Part shown: piece after piece, positions 6,841-12,496 of the stretch
How positions within the stretch are numbered: the first letter of the stretch is position 1
Layout of the letters: the number at the start of each line of letters is the position of its first letter
Assembly (NCBI GenBank): GCA_007130265.1
Contig: SLST01000475.1
Location: 1 to 12,496 of the forward strand
From: Spirochaetales bacterium
Lineage (GTDB): Bacteria > Spirochaetota > Spirochaetia > DSM-27196 > SLST01
Length of the DNA stretch: 12,496 nt
Reading direction: 5' to 3'
Made by a program: the position numbers and the translations under genes
Notes under the pieces: model-generated
Told to the model about the DNA's origin: nothing
Database searches by the model: none
Seen by the model: only the letters and a program-made list of their open reading frames with translations

Positions 6841-7890
6841 ATGCCAGTCTCACTGCGCGCTCCGGACGATTTCCACGTCCACTTCCGCCAGCCGCCGCTC
6901 CTCGGCACGATCGTTTCGGATACGGCGCGCTGGTTCGGCCGCGCGCTCGTCATGCCCAACACTGTGCCGCCCATCACGACCGCCGATCGCTTGGCCGCGT
7001 ACCGACGCGACATCGAAGCAGCCGTGGGAGAAGGGTGCCCCTTCGAGCCGCTCCTCACGTTCAAGGTCGTTCAGGGCCTCGCCGACGAACAGGTACGCGC
7101 GCTTGCCGCGGCGGGTGCCATCGGCGGGAAGCTCTATCCGCAGGGAGTGACGACCCATTCCGAAGACGGCGTCTTCGACGTAGCGTCGCTCGCCGCCGTG
7201 TTCGAGGCGATGGAGGAGCTCGACCTCGTGCTGGAAATCCACGCAGAGGCGCCCGGAGCCTTCTCGCTCGACCGCGAGATCGCGTACCTCCCGACCGTCG
7301 AGTGGATTGTCCGGCGTTTTTCGCACCTGCGCATCGTGATCGAGCATGTGAGCAGTCGGGACATGCTCGCGGCGCTCGCAGATCTCCCGCCCAGGGTGGC
7401 CGCGACCGTGACCGTCCATCACCTTCTGCTCACGCTCGACGACGTGATAGGCGGTGATCTGCGACCGCACCATTTCTGCAAGCCCATAGCAAAACGCTCG
7501 GCCGACCGGGACGCGCTCTGCGCCGCGGTGCTCTCCGGCGATCCCAGGGTCTTTTTCGGGTCCGATAGCGCTCCCCACCCGCGTTCTGCCAAGGAGTCCG
7601 ACTGTGGATGTGCCGGGATCTATACCGCGCCGGTCGCGGTACCGCTGCTCGCGGAGTTCTTCGAGCGCGCCGGTCTCCCGCTGACCGAGTCGGCGCTTCC
7701 GCCGCAGAGCGCCTGCCTCGAGTCGTTCGTCTCACGATGGGGCGCAGAGTTCTACCGGTTGCCTCTTAACGAGCGAACCATCACACTGTCCGAGTCGCAG
7801 TGGGTAGTGCCGGATGACTACGACGGGGTCGTTCCCTTTCGGTCCGGTGCGAAGCTGCGCTACGATATCGCAACTGGAGGAGAGGCATGA
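6841..7890 (+). CDS. pyrC: Dihydroorotase, E. coli PyrC type
   Basis: Dihydroorotase interconverts N-carbamoyl-L-aspartate and L-dihydroorotate, step three of pyrimidine synthesis, using a binuclear zinc centre in an amidohydrolase barrel. The 349 residues match the E. coli-type family. The metal set is complete: DFHVHFRQ (His12, His14), carboxylated Lys97 in GGKLYPQG, His134 in LEIHAE, His169 in EHVSSRD, and Asp242 in FGSDSAPH. The loop KESDCGCAGIY matches the E. coli KESSCGCAG signature, so this is PyrC rather than a hydantoinase or allantoinase. The ATG at 6841 lacks a Shine-Dalgarno site and lies six bases after a -10-like hexamer. Its stop overlaps the aldolase start (ATGA at 7887-7890), giving an operon with two sugar-catabolism genes. 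No other pyr gene is in the window. Confidence 0.96.
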   Translation: MPVSLRAPDDFHVHFRQPPLLGTIVSDTARWFGRALVMPNTVPPITTADRLAAYRRDIEAAVGEGCPFEPLLTFKVVQGLADEQVRALAAAGAIGGKLYPQGVTTHSEDGVFDVASLAAVFEAMEELDLVLEIHAEAPGAFSLDREIAYLPTVEWIVRRFSHLRIVIEHVSSRDMLAALADLPPRVAATVTVHHLLLTLDDVIGGDLRPHHFCKPIAKRSADRDALCAAVLSGDPRVFFGSDSAPHPRSAKESDCGCAGIYTAPVAVPLLAEFFERAGLPLTESALPPQSACLESFVSRWGAEFYRLPLNERTITLSESQWVVPDDYDGVVPFRSGAKLRYDIATGGEA

Positions 7891-9020
7891 GTATTGCCGA
7901 TTTGGTGGAGGTCTCCCGTCGGTACGGTTCCGACGAGGATTGGGTGCTGGCCGGCGGCGGCAACACGTCGTTCAAGGACACCGACACCCTGTATATCAAG
8001 GCGTCCGGATTCCCACTCGCGACCATAGGACCCGAAGGCTTCGCGAGGATGGATCGACGGGCACTGCAGAAGGTGTGGAGCGTGACGTACCCGGACGATA
8101 CGGCCGCGCGCGAAGAGGCCGCGCTTGCGGACCTGATGGCCGCGCGTCGTGAAGGTGAGACCAAGCGGCCGAGCGTCGAGACGCTGATGCACGAGCTTTT
8201 TCCCTATCCGCTGGTCGTCCACACGCACCCCGCTTTCGTCAACGGGCTCACGTGCGCCGTTGACGGGGAGCGCGAGGCGCGCCGGTTGTTCGGACCGCGG
8301 TTGCTCTGGGTCCCGGCGATCGAGCCGGGATACGTCCTTGCGAATCACATGCGCAAGACGGCGGAGAATCACGCCGAACAGCACGGGATGTTCCCCAAGA
8401 TCGTTATGCTCCAGAATCACGGACTCGTCATCGCCGGAGCTGCTCGATCGGAGATCGACGCGCTGCATCGTGAGGTGAAGCGCGTGGTCGGGAAGGCAAT
8501 CACGCGCGAGCCGGATCTCTCGCCTCTGGAACCCGATGAGGCGGCTCGCAGCCGCTGGCAGACCGCGATAGAGCTGGCGTTCGCTCACGACATCGCCGTG
8601 GAGTTTCATGCGAATCCTGAGTTGCTTCAGCGGCTCAAGTCGGTTGCGGACTTCGCTCCCCTCGACGGGGCCTTCTCGCCCGATCACATCGTCTACGCCG
8701 GATCACGACCGGTCTACGTCACCGGCACCCCCTCGTCCCCAGCGTCGGCCCTGAGCTCTGTGCTGACTGCCTACCGCAAAGATCACGGGTCTGAAGCGCG
8801 AATCGTCGCGGTCCAGGGCGTGGGCGTATTCTCCGTCGCAGAATCGACGTCGGCCGCACGCACGGCGCTCGCGCTGTTTCTTGATGAGGTGAAGATAGCT
8901 GCCTACGCAGAGTCGTTCGGCGGCGCACGGCACCTCGACCCACACCTCGTGCGATTCATCGAGAGCTGGGAAGTCGAACGGTACCGGAAGAAGATCAGTC
9001 AGGGAGGCAGTGACTCATGA
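7887..9020 (+). CDS. Class II aldolase/adducin-family protein, RhaEW-like aldolase part without the dehydrogenase domain
   Basis: This is a 377-residue zinc-dependent aldolase of the FucA/RhaD superfamily, expected to cleave a ketose 1-phosphate into dihydroxyacetone phosphate and an aldehyde. LAGGGNTSFKD (Gly23-Thr27 region) binds the phosphate. The zinc histidines are His112 and His114 in VVHTHP and His178 in LQNHGLVI. Glu98 in PSVET is a plausible catalytic acid. The C-terminal part (about 260-377), with VQGVGVFSVAES and FIESWEVERYRKK, resembles the region that precedes the short-chain dehydrogenase domain in bifunctional RhaEW/YuxG proteins. Here the gene ends without that dehydrogenase. 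GGAGGAG just upstream of the ATG serves as ribosome site. It overlaps both neighbours by 4 bp. The downstream sugar kinase supports a kinase-then-aldolase pathway, but the sugar is not determined; L-rhamnulose, L-fuculose or a ribulose derivative are all possible. Confidence 0.88.
   Translation: MSIADLVEVSRRYGSDEDWVLAGGGNTSFKDTDTLYIKASGFPLATIGPEGFARMDRRALQKVWSVTYPDDTAAREEAALADLMAARREGETKRPSVETLMHELFPYPLVVHTHPAFVNGLTCAVDGEREARRLFGPRLLWVPAIEPGYVLANHMRKTAENHAEQHGMFPKIVMLQNHGLVIAGAARSEIDALHREVKRVVGKAITREPDLSPLEPDEAARSRWQTAIELAFAHDIAVEFHANPELLQRLKSVADFAPLDGAFSPDHIVYAGSRPVYVTGTPSSPASALSSVLTAYRKDHGSEARIVAVQGVGVFSVAESTSAARTALALFLDEVKIAAYAESFGGARHLDPHLVRFIESWEVERYRKKISQGGSDS
9001..9007 (+). promoter_or_regulatory. 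Ribosome-binding site of the FGGY kinase
   Basis: AGGGAGG lies nine bases before the ATG at 9017, within the end of the aldolase gene. It decides the kinase start and shows independent initiation in addition to coupling through the ATGA overlap. Confidence 0.7.
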
Positions 9021-10558
9021 GTGCGAACCAGGACAGGTATGTCGCCGTTATCGATATCGGGAAGACCAACAAGAAGGTCCACATCTACGACGAGTCGCTC
9101 GACCTGGTGGACGGGAAGAGCATGTCGTTCGAATCCGTGGAGCGGGAAGGGATCCCCTGGGTTCCCTCGGACAGGATCGAATCATGGCTGCTCGACACGC
9201 TCTCTGAGCTCAATTCGCGCTATGCGATCGAGCTGATTTCGATCGCAACTCACGGCGCGACCTTCGCCTGTGTGGACGCGGAGGGTGAGCTAGCGATCCC
9301 TGTCGTTGACTATACTCACGAGCCGGGGGATGCCTTTCACGAAGAGTTCTATCGGCTCACCGGTTCTCCCGAGGAACTGCAACGGCGTACGGCGACGCTC
9401 AAGCTGCCGGCGCTGCTCAATGTTGCCCAGGGGGTCTTCTTCTTCCAGAAGACCCGGCCTGACGCCTTCGCGCGCGTGAAACACGTGCTCTTCTACCCGC
9501 AGTACCTCGCCTTCCGGTTGACGGGAAAGATCGGGGCCGACTACACGTATGTGGCGTGCCACACATGCCTCTTCGACTTCTCCTCACTCGACTACTCGTT
9601 CGTCGCCGACGCGCTCGATATACGCGACAAGCTCCCTGACTCGATCGAGCAGCCGGGCACGGTCCTCGGTCGACTCGACCCGGCGGTCGCCGGCAGAACC
9701 GGGCTCTCTCCCGGTGTACAGGTGACCCTCGGCGTGCACGACTCGAACTCGTCGCTCCTGCCGTACCTGATCAAGAAGCCCGATGAGAATCTCATCGTGA
9801 ACTCGACCGGCACCTGGTGCGTTGCGATGCACCCGGAGAAGCGGGTTTCGTTCGCCGACGAGGAGATCGGCAAGGCGGTCTTCTACAACATGTCCGCTCT
9901 TCGGCAGCCGGTGAAGACCTCGATCCTGATGGGCGGTCTCGAGTTCGAGACGTACACAACCCTTCTCAGGGAACGATTCGGCATGAAGGGCCTGCCGGAT
10001 TTCGACCCCAACACCTATCGCGATGTGGTCAAGACCGCTCGGGAGTTCATCCTGCCCGCCGTTGCGCGGGGTACCGGGCAGTTTCCCGACTCGGCGGCGC
10101 GGGTCGTAGACCACGACGAGGTCTTCACGCTCGAGGACGTGCAATCCGGCGGCCGGGCCGGCGGCCGGGCGCCGGAGCTCTTCTCCGACACTCGCCGCGC
10201 CATCGCCGTGCTCAACCTGTCGCTCGCCATCCAGACGATCACCGCGCTCGAACGCGTCGGGCTCGGTCCGGGAGTGATCGTCTATACCGAGGGCGGCTTC
10301 CGCAACAACCGGGACTACAATGCGCTGCTCGCGACACTCGCCCCCGAGTCGAGTTTCCGCCTGAGCGGCATGCCCGAGGCAACCTCGTTCGGTGCCGCGC
10401 TCCTGGGGTGGGCAGCCGCCGACGGCAGAGATCTCATGGATCTCGGCTCGGCCTTTGGCCTCGAGGAGGAAAAGGTCGACGGGTTTGAGATCCCCGGGCT
10501 CAACGCGTACCTCGAAGCGTTCTGGCGCCATCTCGACGAGGCGCGCCCCGGCTCATAG
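9017..10558 (+). CDS. FGGY-family carbohydrate kinase, rhamnulokinase/fuculokinase-like
   Basis: An ATP-dependent sugar kinase of 513 residues, normal for the FGGY family. The N-terminal domain starts with VAVIDIGKTNKKVHIYD (Asp13-Lys20), the first phosphate loop. THGATFACVD and VDYTHEP follow. The catalytic aspartate is Asp242 in GVHDSNSSLLP, and NSTGTWCVAM is the adenosine-side motif before the C-terminal domain. TEGGFRNNRDYNALLATLAP and EATSFGAALLGWAA are the usual late motifs. The GKTN form of the first loop is typical of a RhaK-like branch rather than glycerol or xylulose kinases. An exact 12-bp tandem repeat with one mismatch (10148-10171) adds GGRAGGRA in a variable loop. The gene is coupled to the aldolase by ATGA overlap. 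It most likely phosphorylates a ketose at C1 for that aldolase, but no isomerase or transporter is present to identify the sugar. Confidence 0.88.
   Translation: MSANQDRYVAVIDIGKTNKKVHIYDESLDLVDGKSMSFESVEREGIPWVPSDRIESWLLDTLSELNSRYAIELISIATHGATFACVDAEGELAIPVVDYTHEPGDAFHEEFYRLTGSPEELQRRTATLKLPALLNVAQGVFFFQKTRPDAFARVKHVLFYPQYLAFRLTGKIGADYTYVACHTCLFDFSSLDYSFVADALDIRDKLPDSIEQPGTVLGRLDPAVAGRTGLSPGVQVTLGVHDSNSSLLPYLIKKPDENLIVNSTGTWCVAMHPEKRVSFADEEIGKAVFYNMSALRQPVKTSILMGGLEFETYTTLLRERFGMKGLPDFDPNTYRDVVKTAREFILPAVARGTGQFPDSAARVVDHDEVFTLEDVQSGGRAGGRAPELFSDTRRAIAVLNLSLAIQTITALERVGLGPGVIVYTEGGFRNNRDYNALLATLAPESSFRLSGMPEATSFGAALLGWAAADGRDLMDLGSAFGLEEEKVDGFEIPGLNAYLEAFWRHLDEARPGS
10148..10171 (+). repeat. 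12-bp tandem duplication inside the FGGY kinase
   Basis: Two consecutive copies of GGCGGCCGGGC(C/G) encode GGRA twice. The only difference is the last base, a synonymous change. It lies in a region between conserved blocks, so it looks like a slippage-generated insertion that leaves the frame intact. Confidence 0.85.
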
Positions 10559-10578
10559 CTTCGATCGGCCGGTTTTCG

Positions 10579-10602
10579 TATACTGCAGGAAACCTTTGGG
10601 AG
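10579..10602 (+). promoter_or_regulatory. Candidate -10 and ribosome-binding site for hisA
   Basis: In the 50-bp gap after the kinase, TATACT (10579-10584) matches the -10 consensus at 5/6. No good -35 is found at 16-18 bp. GGAG (10599-10602) is six bases before the hisA ATG. Together they suggest hisA-hisE has its own promoter, separate from the pyrC operon. Confidence 0.4.
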
Positions 10603-10608
10603 TGAGCC

Positions 10609-11358
10609 ATGACGGTGATTCCAGCGATCGACATTCTTGGCGGGGAGTGCGTCCGCCTGGTGCGTGGCGATTACCAGGAGGCGACCACCTACGAACGCGA
10701 TCCGGTGGTGATGGCGCGGAAACTCGCTGACGCCGGTGCGCGACGCATTCACGTCGTCGATCTCGACGCCGCGCGCGGCGATTCGCGGACCAACCGGAAG
10801 AAGATCCGCAAGATTCGGCGTGCGGTGGATGCGACCATCCAGCTCGGCGGCGGCATACGACGGGACGAAGACATAGAGGAGCTACTCGACCTCGGCATCG
10901 ACCGCCTCGTGGTGGGGACGGCTTTTGCCCGACGGCCGGAGAACGTTGCCGGATGGGTCGCGCATTACGGGGAGATCTTCCTCGTGGGCATCGACGCCCT
11001 GGAGGGGATGGTCCGCATCTCGGGCTGGGAAAAGGAAACGCAGATAAGGGACGTCGACCTTGCCCGTAAGGCGAAAGAAGCCCGCGTGTGCGGGATCATC
11101 TATACGAGCATATCGCGCGACGGCACGATGGAGGGACCGGACCTCGACCGGACCAACGCCGTCGCGCAGGCGGCCGGCATCCCTGTGATTCTCAGCGGGG
11201 GGGTCGGTTCCATGGACGATCTGGAGCGGGTCCGCGCCGATGGCGCCGCGAACATCGTCGGCGTCGTCGTCGGCAAGGCGATCTACGAGGGTACGATTGA
11301 CATTGACGAGGTTTTCAAGGACTCGGTCGCAGCCGGCGCCGACGAGATGGAGTGGTGA
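10609..11358 (+). CDS. hisA: Phosphoribosylformimino-5-aminoimidazole carboxamide ribotide isomerase (HisA)
   Basis: HisA catalyses the Amadori rearrangement of ProFAR to PRFAR, the fourth histidine step, in a TIM barrel. The 249 residues match the family. IPAIDILGGECVRL holds catalytic Asp8. HVVDLDAA, IQLGGGIRR and VGIDALEG are barrel-strand motifs, and the second catalytic aspartate is Asp171 in SRDGT. The two half-barrel phosphate sites (GGGI and SGGVGS) are intact. One unusual residue is Ser167: YTSISRDGT occurs where most HisA proteins have YTDI or HTEI. GGAG at 10599-10602 supports the ATG at 10609. The next gene starts within its stop codon (TGATG). The similar HisF is excluded, because HisF starts with an RIIPCLDV-type motif. 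No hisF or hisH lies downstream, which is atypical for a his operon. PriA-type dual function is not indicated, since no tryptophan gene is nearby. Confidence 0.95.
   Translation: MTVIPAIDILGGECVRLVRGDYQEATTYERDPVVMARKLADAGARRIHVVDLDAARGDSRTNRKKIRKIRRAVDATIQLGGGIRRDEDIEELLDLGIDRLVVGTAFARRPENVAGWVAHYGEIFLVGIDALEGMVRISGWEKETQIRDVDLARKAKEARVCGIIYTSISRDGTMEGPDLDRTNAVAQAAGIPVILSGGVGSMDDLERVRADGAANIVGVVVGKAIYEGTIDIDEVFKDSVAAGADEMEW
11349..11352 (+). promoter_or_regulatory. Ribosome-binding site deciding the hisE start
   Basis: GGAG is five bases before the ATG at 11358. The frame also offers GTG at 11352 and 11355, but these would overlap or touch the GGAG. The ATG, which overlaps the hisA stop by one base (TGATG), is preferred. 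Confidence 0.55.
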
Positions 11359-11939
11359 TGGCCGGAGCACGACCGCTCGTCGTTTGCCTGCCGGACGGAC
11401 GTCCGCGCGAGGTCCTGCAGCAGAACGAAAAGGGGTATCGCAAGACGCTCGAGCAGAGTCGCCTCTGGGCGCTCCATCCCGGCACCGGGCGACTGCTGCC
11501 GTTCTACGAAACCATCTCCGCGACGATCTCAGATCGGCACGGATGGTACGAAGCGGTGCTCGCCGGCGATCCTGACGCGCCATCGACCGTCGACGCCGCG
11601 TCCGCTGCCGAACCCACGCGGGACTCTTCCGGTGGATTCGACGCCGAGTCGCCTGCGTTGGTGGACAGTGGTCTCGGCGACGTGATCGAGGAGCTCGCCG
11701 CTCTCGTCGCCGAGCGACACGCGCAGCTTCCCGACGGAAGCTACACGACCCACCTCTTTGCCTCGGGCGCGGAGAAGATCCGCAAGAAGCTCGGTGAGGA
11801 AGCCGTAGAGCTCGTGCTCGCGTCCAACGAGGAGTCGATCGTCGGCGAAACCGCGGACCTGCTCTACCATCTTCTCGTGCTCCTCGAGAGCGAGGGGATC
11901 CCGCTCGCCGCGATCGCCCGCGAACTGCGGCGGCGGTAG
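11358..11939 (+). CDS. hisE: Phosphoribosyl-ATP pyrophosphatase (HisE) with a degenerate HisI-like N-terminal region
   Basis: The C-terminal domain (about residues 107-193) is HisE, which hydrolyses phosphoribosyl-ATP to phosphoribosyl-AMP. It shows LPDGSYTTHLF, then KIRKKLGEEAVELVLA and the metal-binding GETADLLYHLLVLL. The first 70 residues resemble the start of HisI in layout: REVLQQNEKGYRKTLEQ and HPGTGRLLPF correspond loosely to the EVLMLAYMN...KTLE and SRSRGRLW segments. They lack the HisI zinc and catalytic part: there is no DCD motif and no CxxxRxSC-type cysteines; only Cys10 is present. A Ser/Ala/Asp-rich linker (about 71-105) joins the halves. Cyclohydrolase activity is therefore not expected, and a separate HisI should exist elsewhere. 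The product is 193 residues, close to ordinary HisIE length. It follows hisA with a one-base overlap and converges on leuB. Confidence 0.88.
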   Translation: MAGARPLVVCLPDGRPREVLQQNEKGYRKTLEQSRLWALHPGTGRLLPFYETISATISDRHGWYEAVLAGDPDAPSTVDAASAAEPTRDSSGGFDAESPALVDSGLGDVIEELAALVAERHAQLPDGSYTTHLFASGAEKIRKKLGEEAVELVLASNEESIVGETADLLYHLLVLLESEGIPLAAIARELRRR

Positions 11940-11951
11940 CTGCGGCGCAGC
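11939..11951. terminator. Small hairpin between convergent hisE and leuB
   Basis: GCTGC and GCAGC form a perfect 5-bp stem around a 3-base loop, filling most of the 14-bp gap between the two stops. There is no T-run on either strand, so it is at best a weak bidirectional terminator or 3'-end stabiliser. Confidence 0.2.
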
Positions 11952-11953
11952 GA

Positions 11954-12496
11954 CTACGACGCAATTACGCGTTCGGCGATCTGCGTGCCCATCTCCGCGG
12001 TGGGCGAGGCGGACCTTCCCGCCTCGGCGATGTCCGCGGTCCGGTAGCCGGCGCGAAGCGCCTGTGCAACCGCCGCGGATATCGCGCGGTAGGCTTCCTC
12101 GAGCCCGTAACTGTGCCGAAGCATGAGTGCCGCAGAGAGGATCTGTGCGATGGGATTCGCGATGCCGCGGCCGGCGATATCCGGCGCGGAGCCGCCTGCC
12201 GGCTCGTAGAGTCCGAACACGGGCGCTTCGAGCGTTCCCGAGCGCGATTCGGCGAGCGAGGCGCTCGGCAGCAACCCGAGCGATCCGGTGATCATCGAAG
12301 CCTCGTCCGAAAGAATGTCGCCAAACATGTTCCCACACAGCAGCACGTCGAACTGACGCGGATTCCGGACGAGCTGCATCGCGGCATTGTCCACGTACAT
12401 GTGCGAGAGCTCGACGTCCGGATACTCCGCCCCAACCCCGGTGACGACCTCGCGCCAGAGCACCATCGTCTGCAGGACGTTGGCCTTGTCGATCGA
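11954..12496 (-). CDS. leuB: 3-isopropylmalate dehydrogenase (LeuB), N-terminal half beyond window
   Basis: LeuB oxidises and decarboxylates 3-isopropylmalate to 2-oxoisocaproate with NAD, the third leucine step. The last 181 residues are visible, about half of a usual 350-360, and the frame is open to the window edge. The visible part begins SIDKANVLQT, with the active-site lysine. HMYVDNAAMQL, then GNMFGDILSDEAS (metal-binding aspartates) and GLYEPAGGSAPDIAG (NAD-binding loop, as in E. coli LeuB) follow. ANPIAQILSAALMLRHS completes the family signature. YVDNAAMQL favours isopropylmalate over isocitrate or tartrate as substrate. It converges on hisE with 14 bp between the stops. Its promoter and other leu genes lie to the right of the window. 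Confidence 0.95.
   Translation of the reverse strand, partial: SIDKANVLQTMVLWREVVTGVGAEYPDVELSHMYVDNAAMQLVRNPRQFDVLLCGNMFGDILSDEASMITGSLGLLPSASLAESRSGTLEAPVFGLYEPAGGSAPDIAGRGIANPIAQILSAALMLRHSYGLEEAYRAISAAVAQALRAGYRTADIAEAGRSASPTAEMGTQIAERVIAS

Noticed and set aside
9584..10531. 315-codon open frame antisense to the FGGY kinase
   Set aside because: It shadows a gene with intact kinase motifs. There is no ribosome site or family resemblance.
10548..10576. Possible terminator after the kinase: CCGGC, 15-base loop, GCCGG, then TTTT
   Set aside because: The stem is only 5 bp with a long loop and a short T-run. It could be chance in GC-rich sequence, so it was not called as a feature.
10882..11964. 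360-codon open frame antisense to hisA and hisE
   Set aside because: It is strongly Arg-rich in composition and covers two well-supported genes.

Overview
This 12.5 kb window is a compact, high-GC bacterial chromosome segment (about 60-65% G+C by eye). It encodes cell-wall, amino-acid, cofactor, pyrimidine and sugar metabolism. I read eleven protein genes. Two are cut by the window ends: murA on the left and leuB on the right. There are no visible tRNA or rRNA genes, insertion sequences, phage genes or CRISPR arrays. No gene-free stretch exceeds about 60 bp. The source is not stated. Several traits fit a free-living spirochaete: an Asp-type MurA as in Borrelia and Treponema, a diverged CCA-enzyme-like HD protein, a type III pantothenate kinase, and an aldolase/kinase pair also common in spirochaetes and Bacteroidetes. 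That placement is inference, not proof.

Layout from left to right. (1) Minus strand: a secreted protein of unknown function with two DxDxDG-type calcium-loop motifs is followed 9 bp later by murA, the first committed step of peptidoglycan synthesis. (2) Plus strand, divergent from it: lysC-thrC-coaX, joined by 4-bp overlaps. (3) Minus strand, convergent with coaX: an HD-domain protein related to tRNA nucleotidyltransferase/poly(A) polymerase. Its stop codon shares a CTAG palindrome with the coaX stop. (4) Plus strand, divergent from it: pyrC, a class II aldolase and an FGGY sugar kinase, again joined by ATGA overlaps. (5) Plus strand, after a 50-bp gap with its own promoter-like signal: hisA and a HisE protein carrying a degenerate HisI-like N-terminus. 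(6) Minus strand, convergent: the C-terminal half of leuB.

Function. lysC and thrC supply the entry and exit steps of threonine synthesis; homoserine dehydrogenase and homoserine kinase must lie elsewhere. coaX starts coenzyme A synthesis. pyrC makes dihydroorotate and is translationally coupled to a likely ketose-1-phosphate kinase/aldolase pair, an unexpected mix of biosynthesis and sugar catabolism. hisA and hisE are two histidine steps, without hisF between them.

I did not find a clear-cut new system. The best leads are the HisE protein with a remodelled HisI-like domain, the HD protein that keeps a CCA-enzyme layout but lacks the catalytic nucleotidyltransferase signature, and the pyrC-aldolase-kinase operon.
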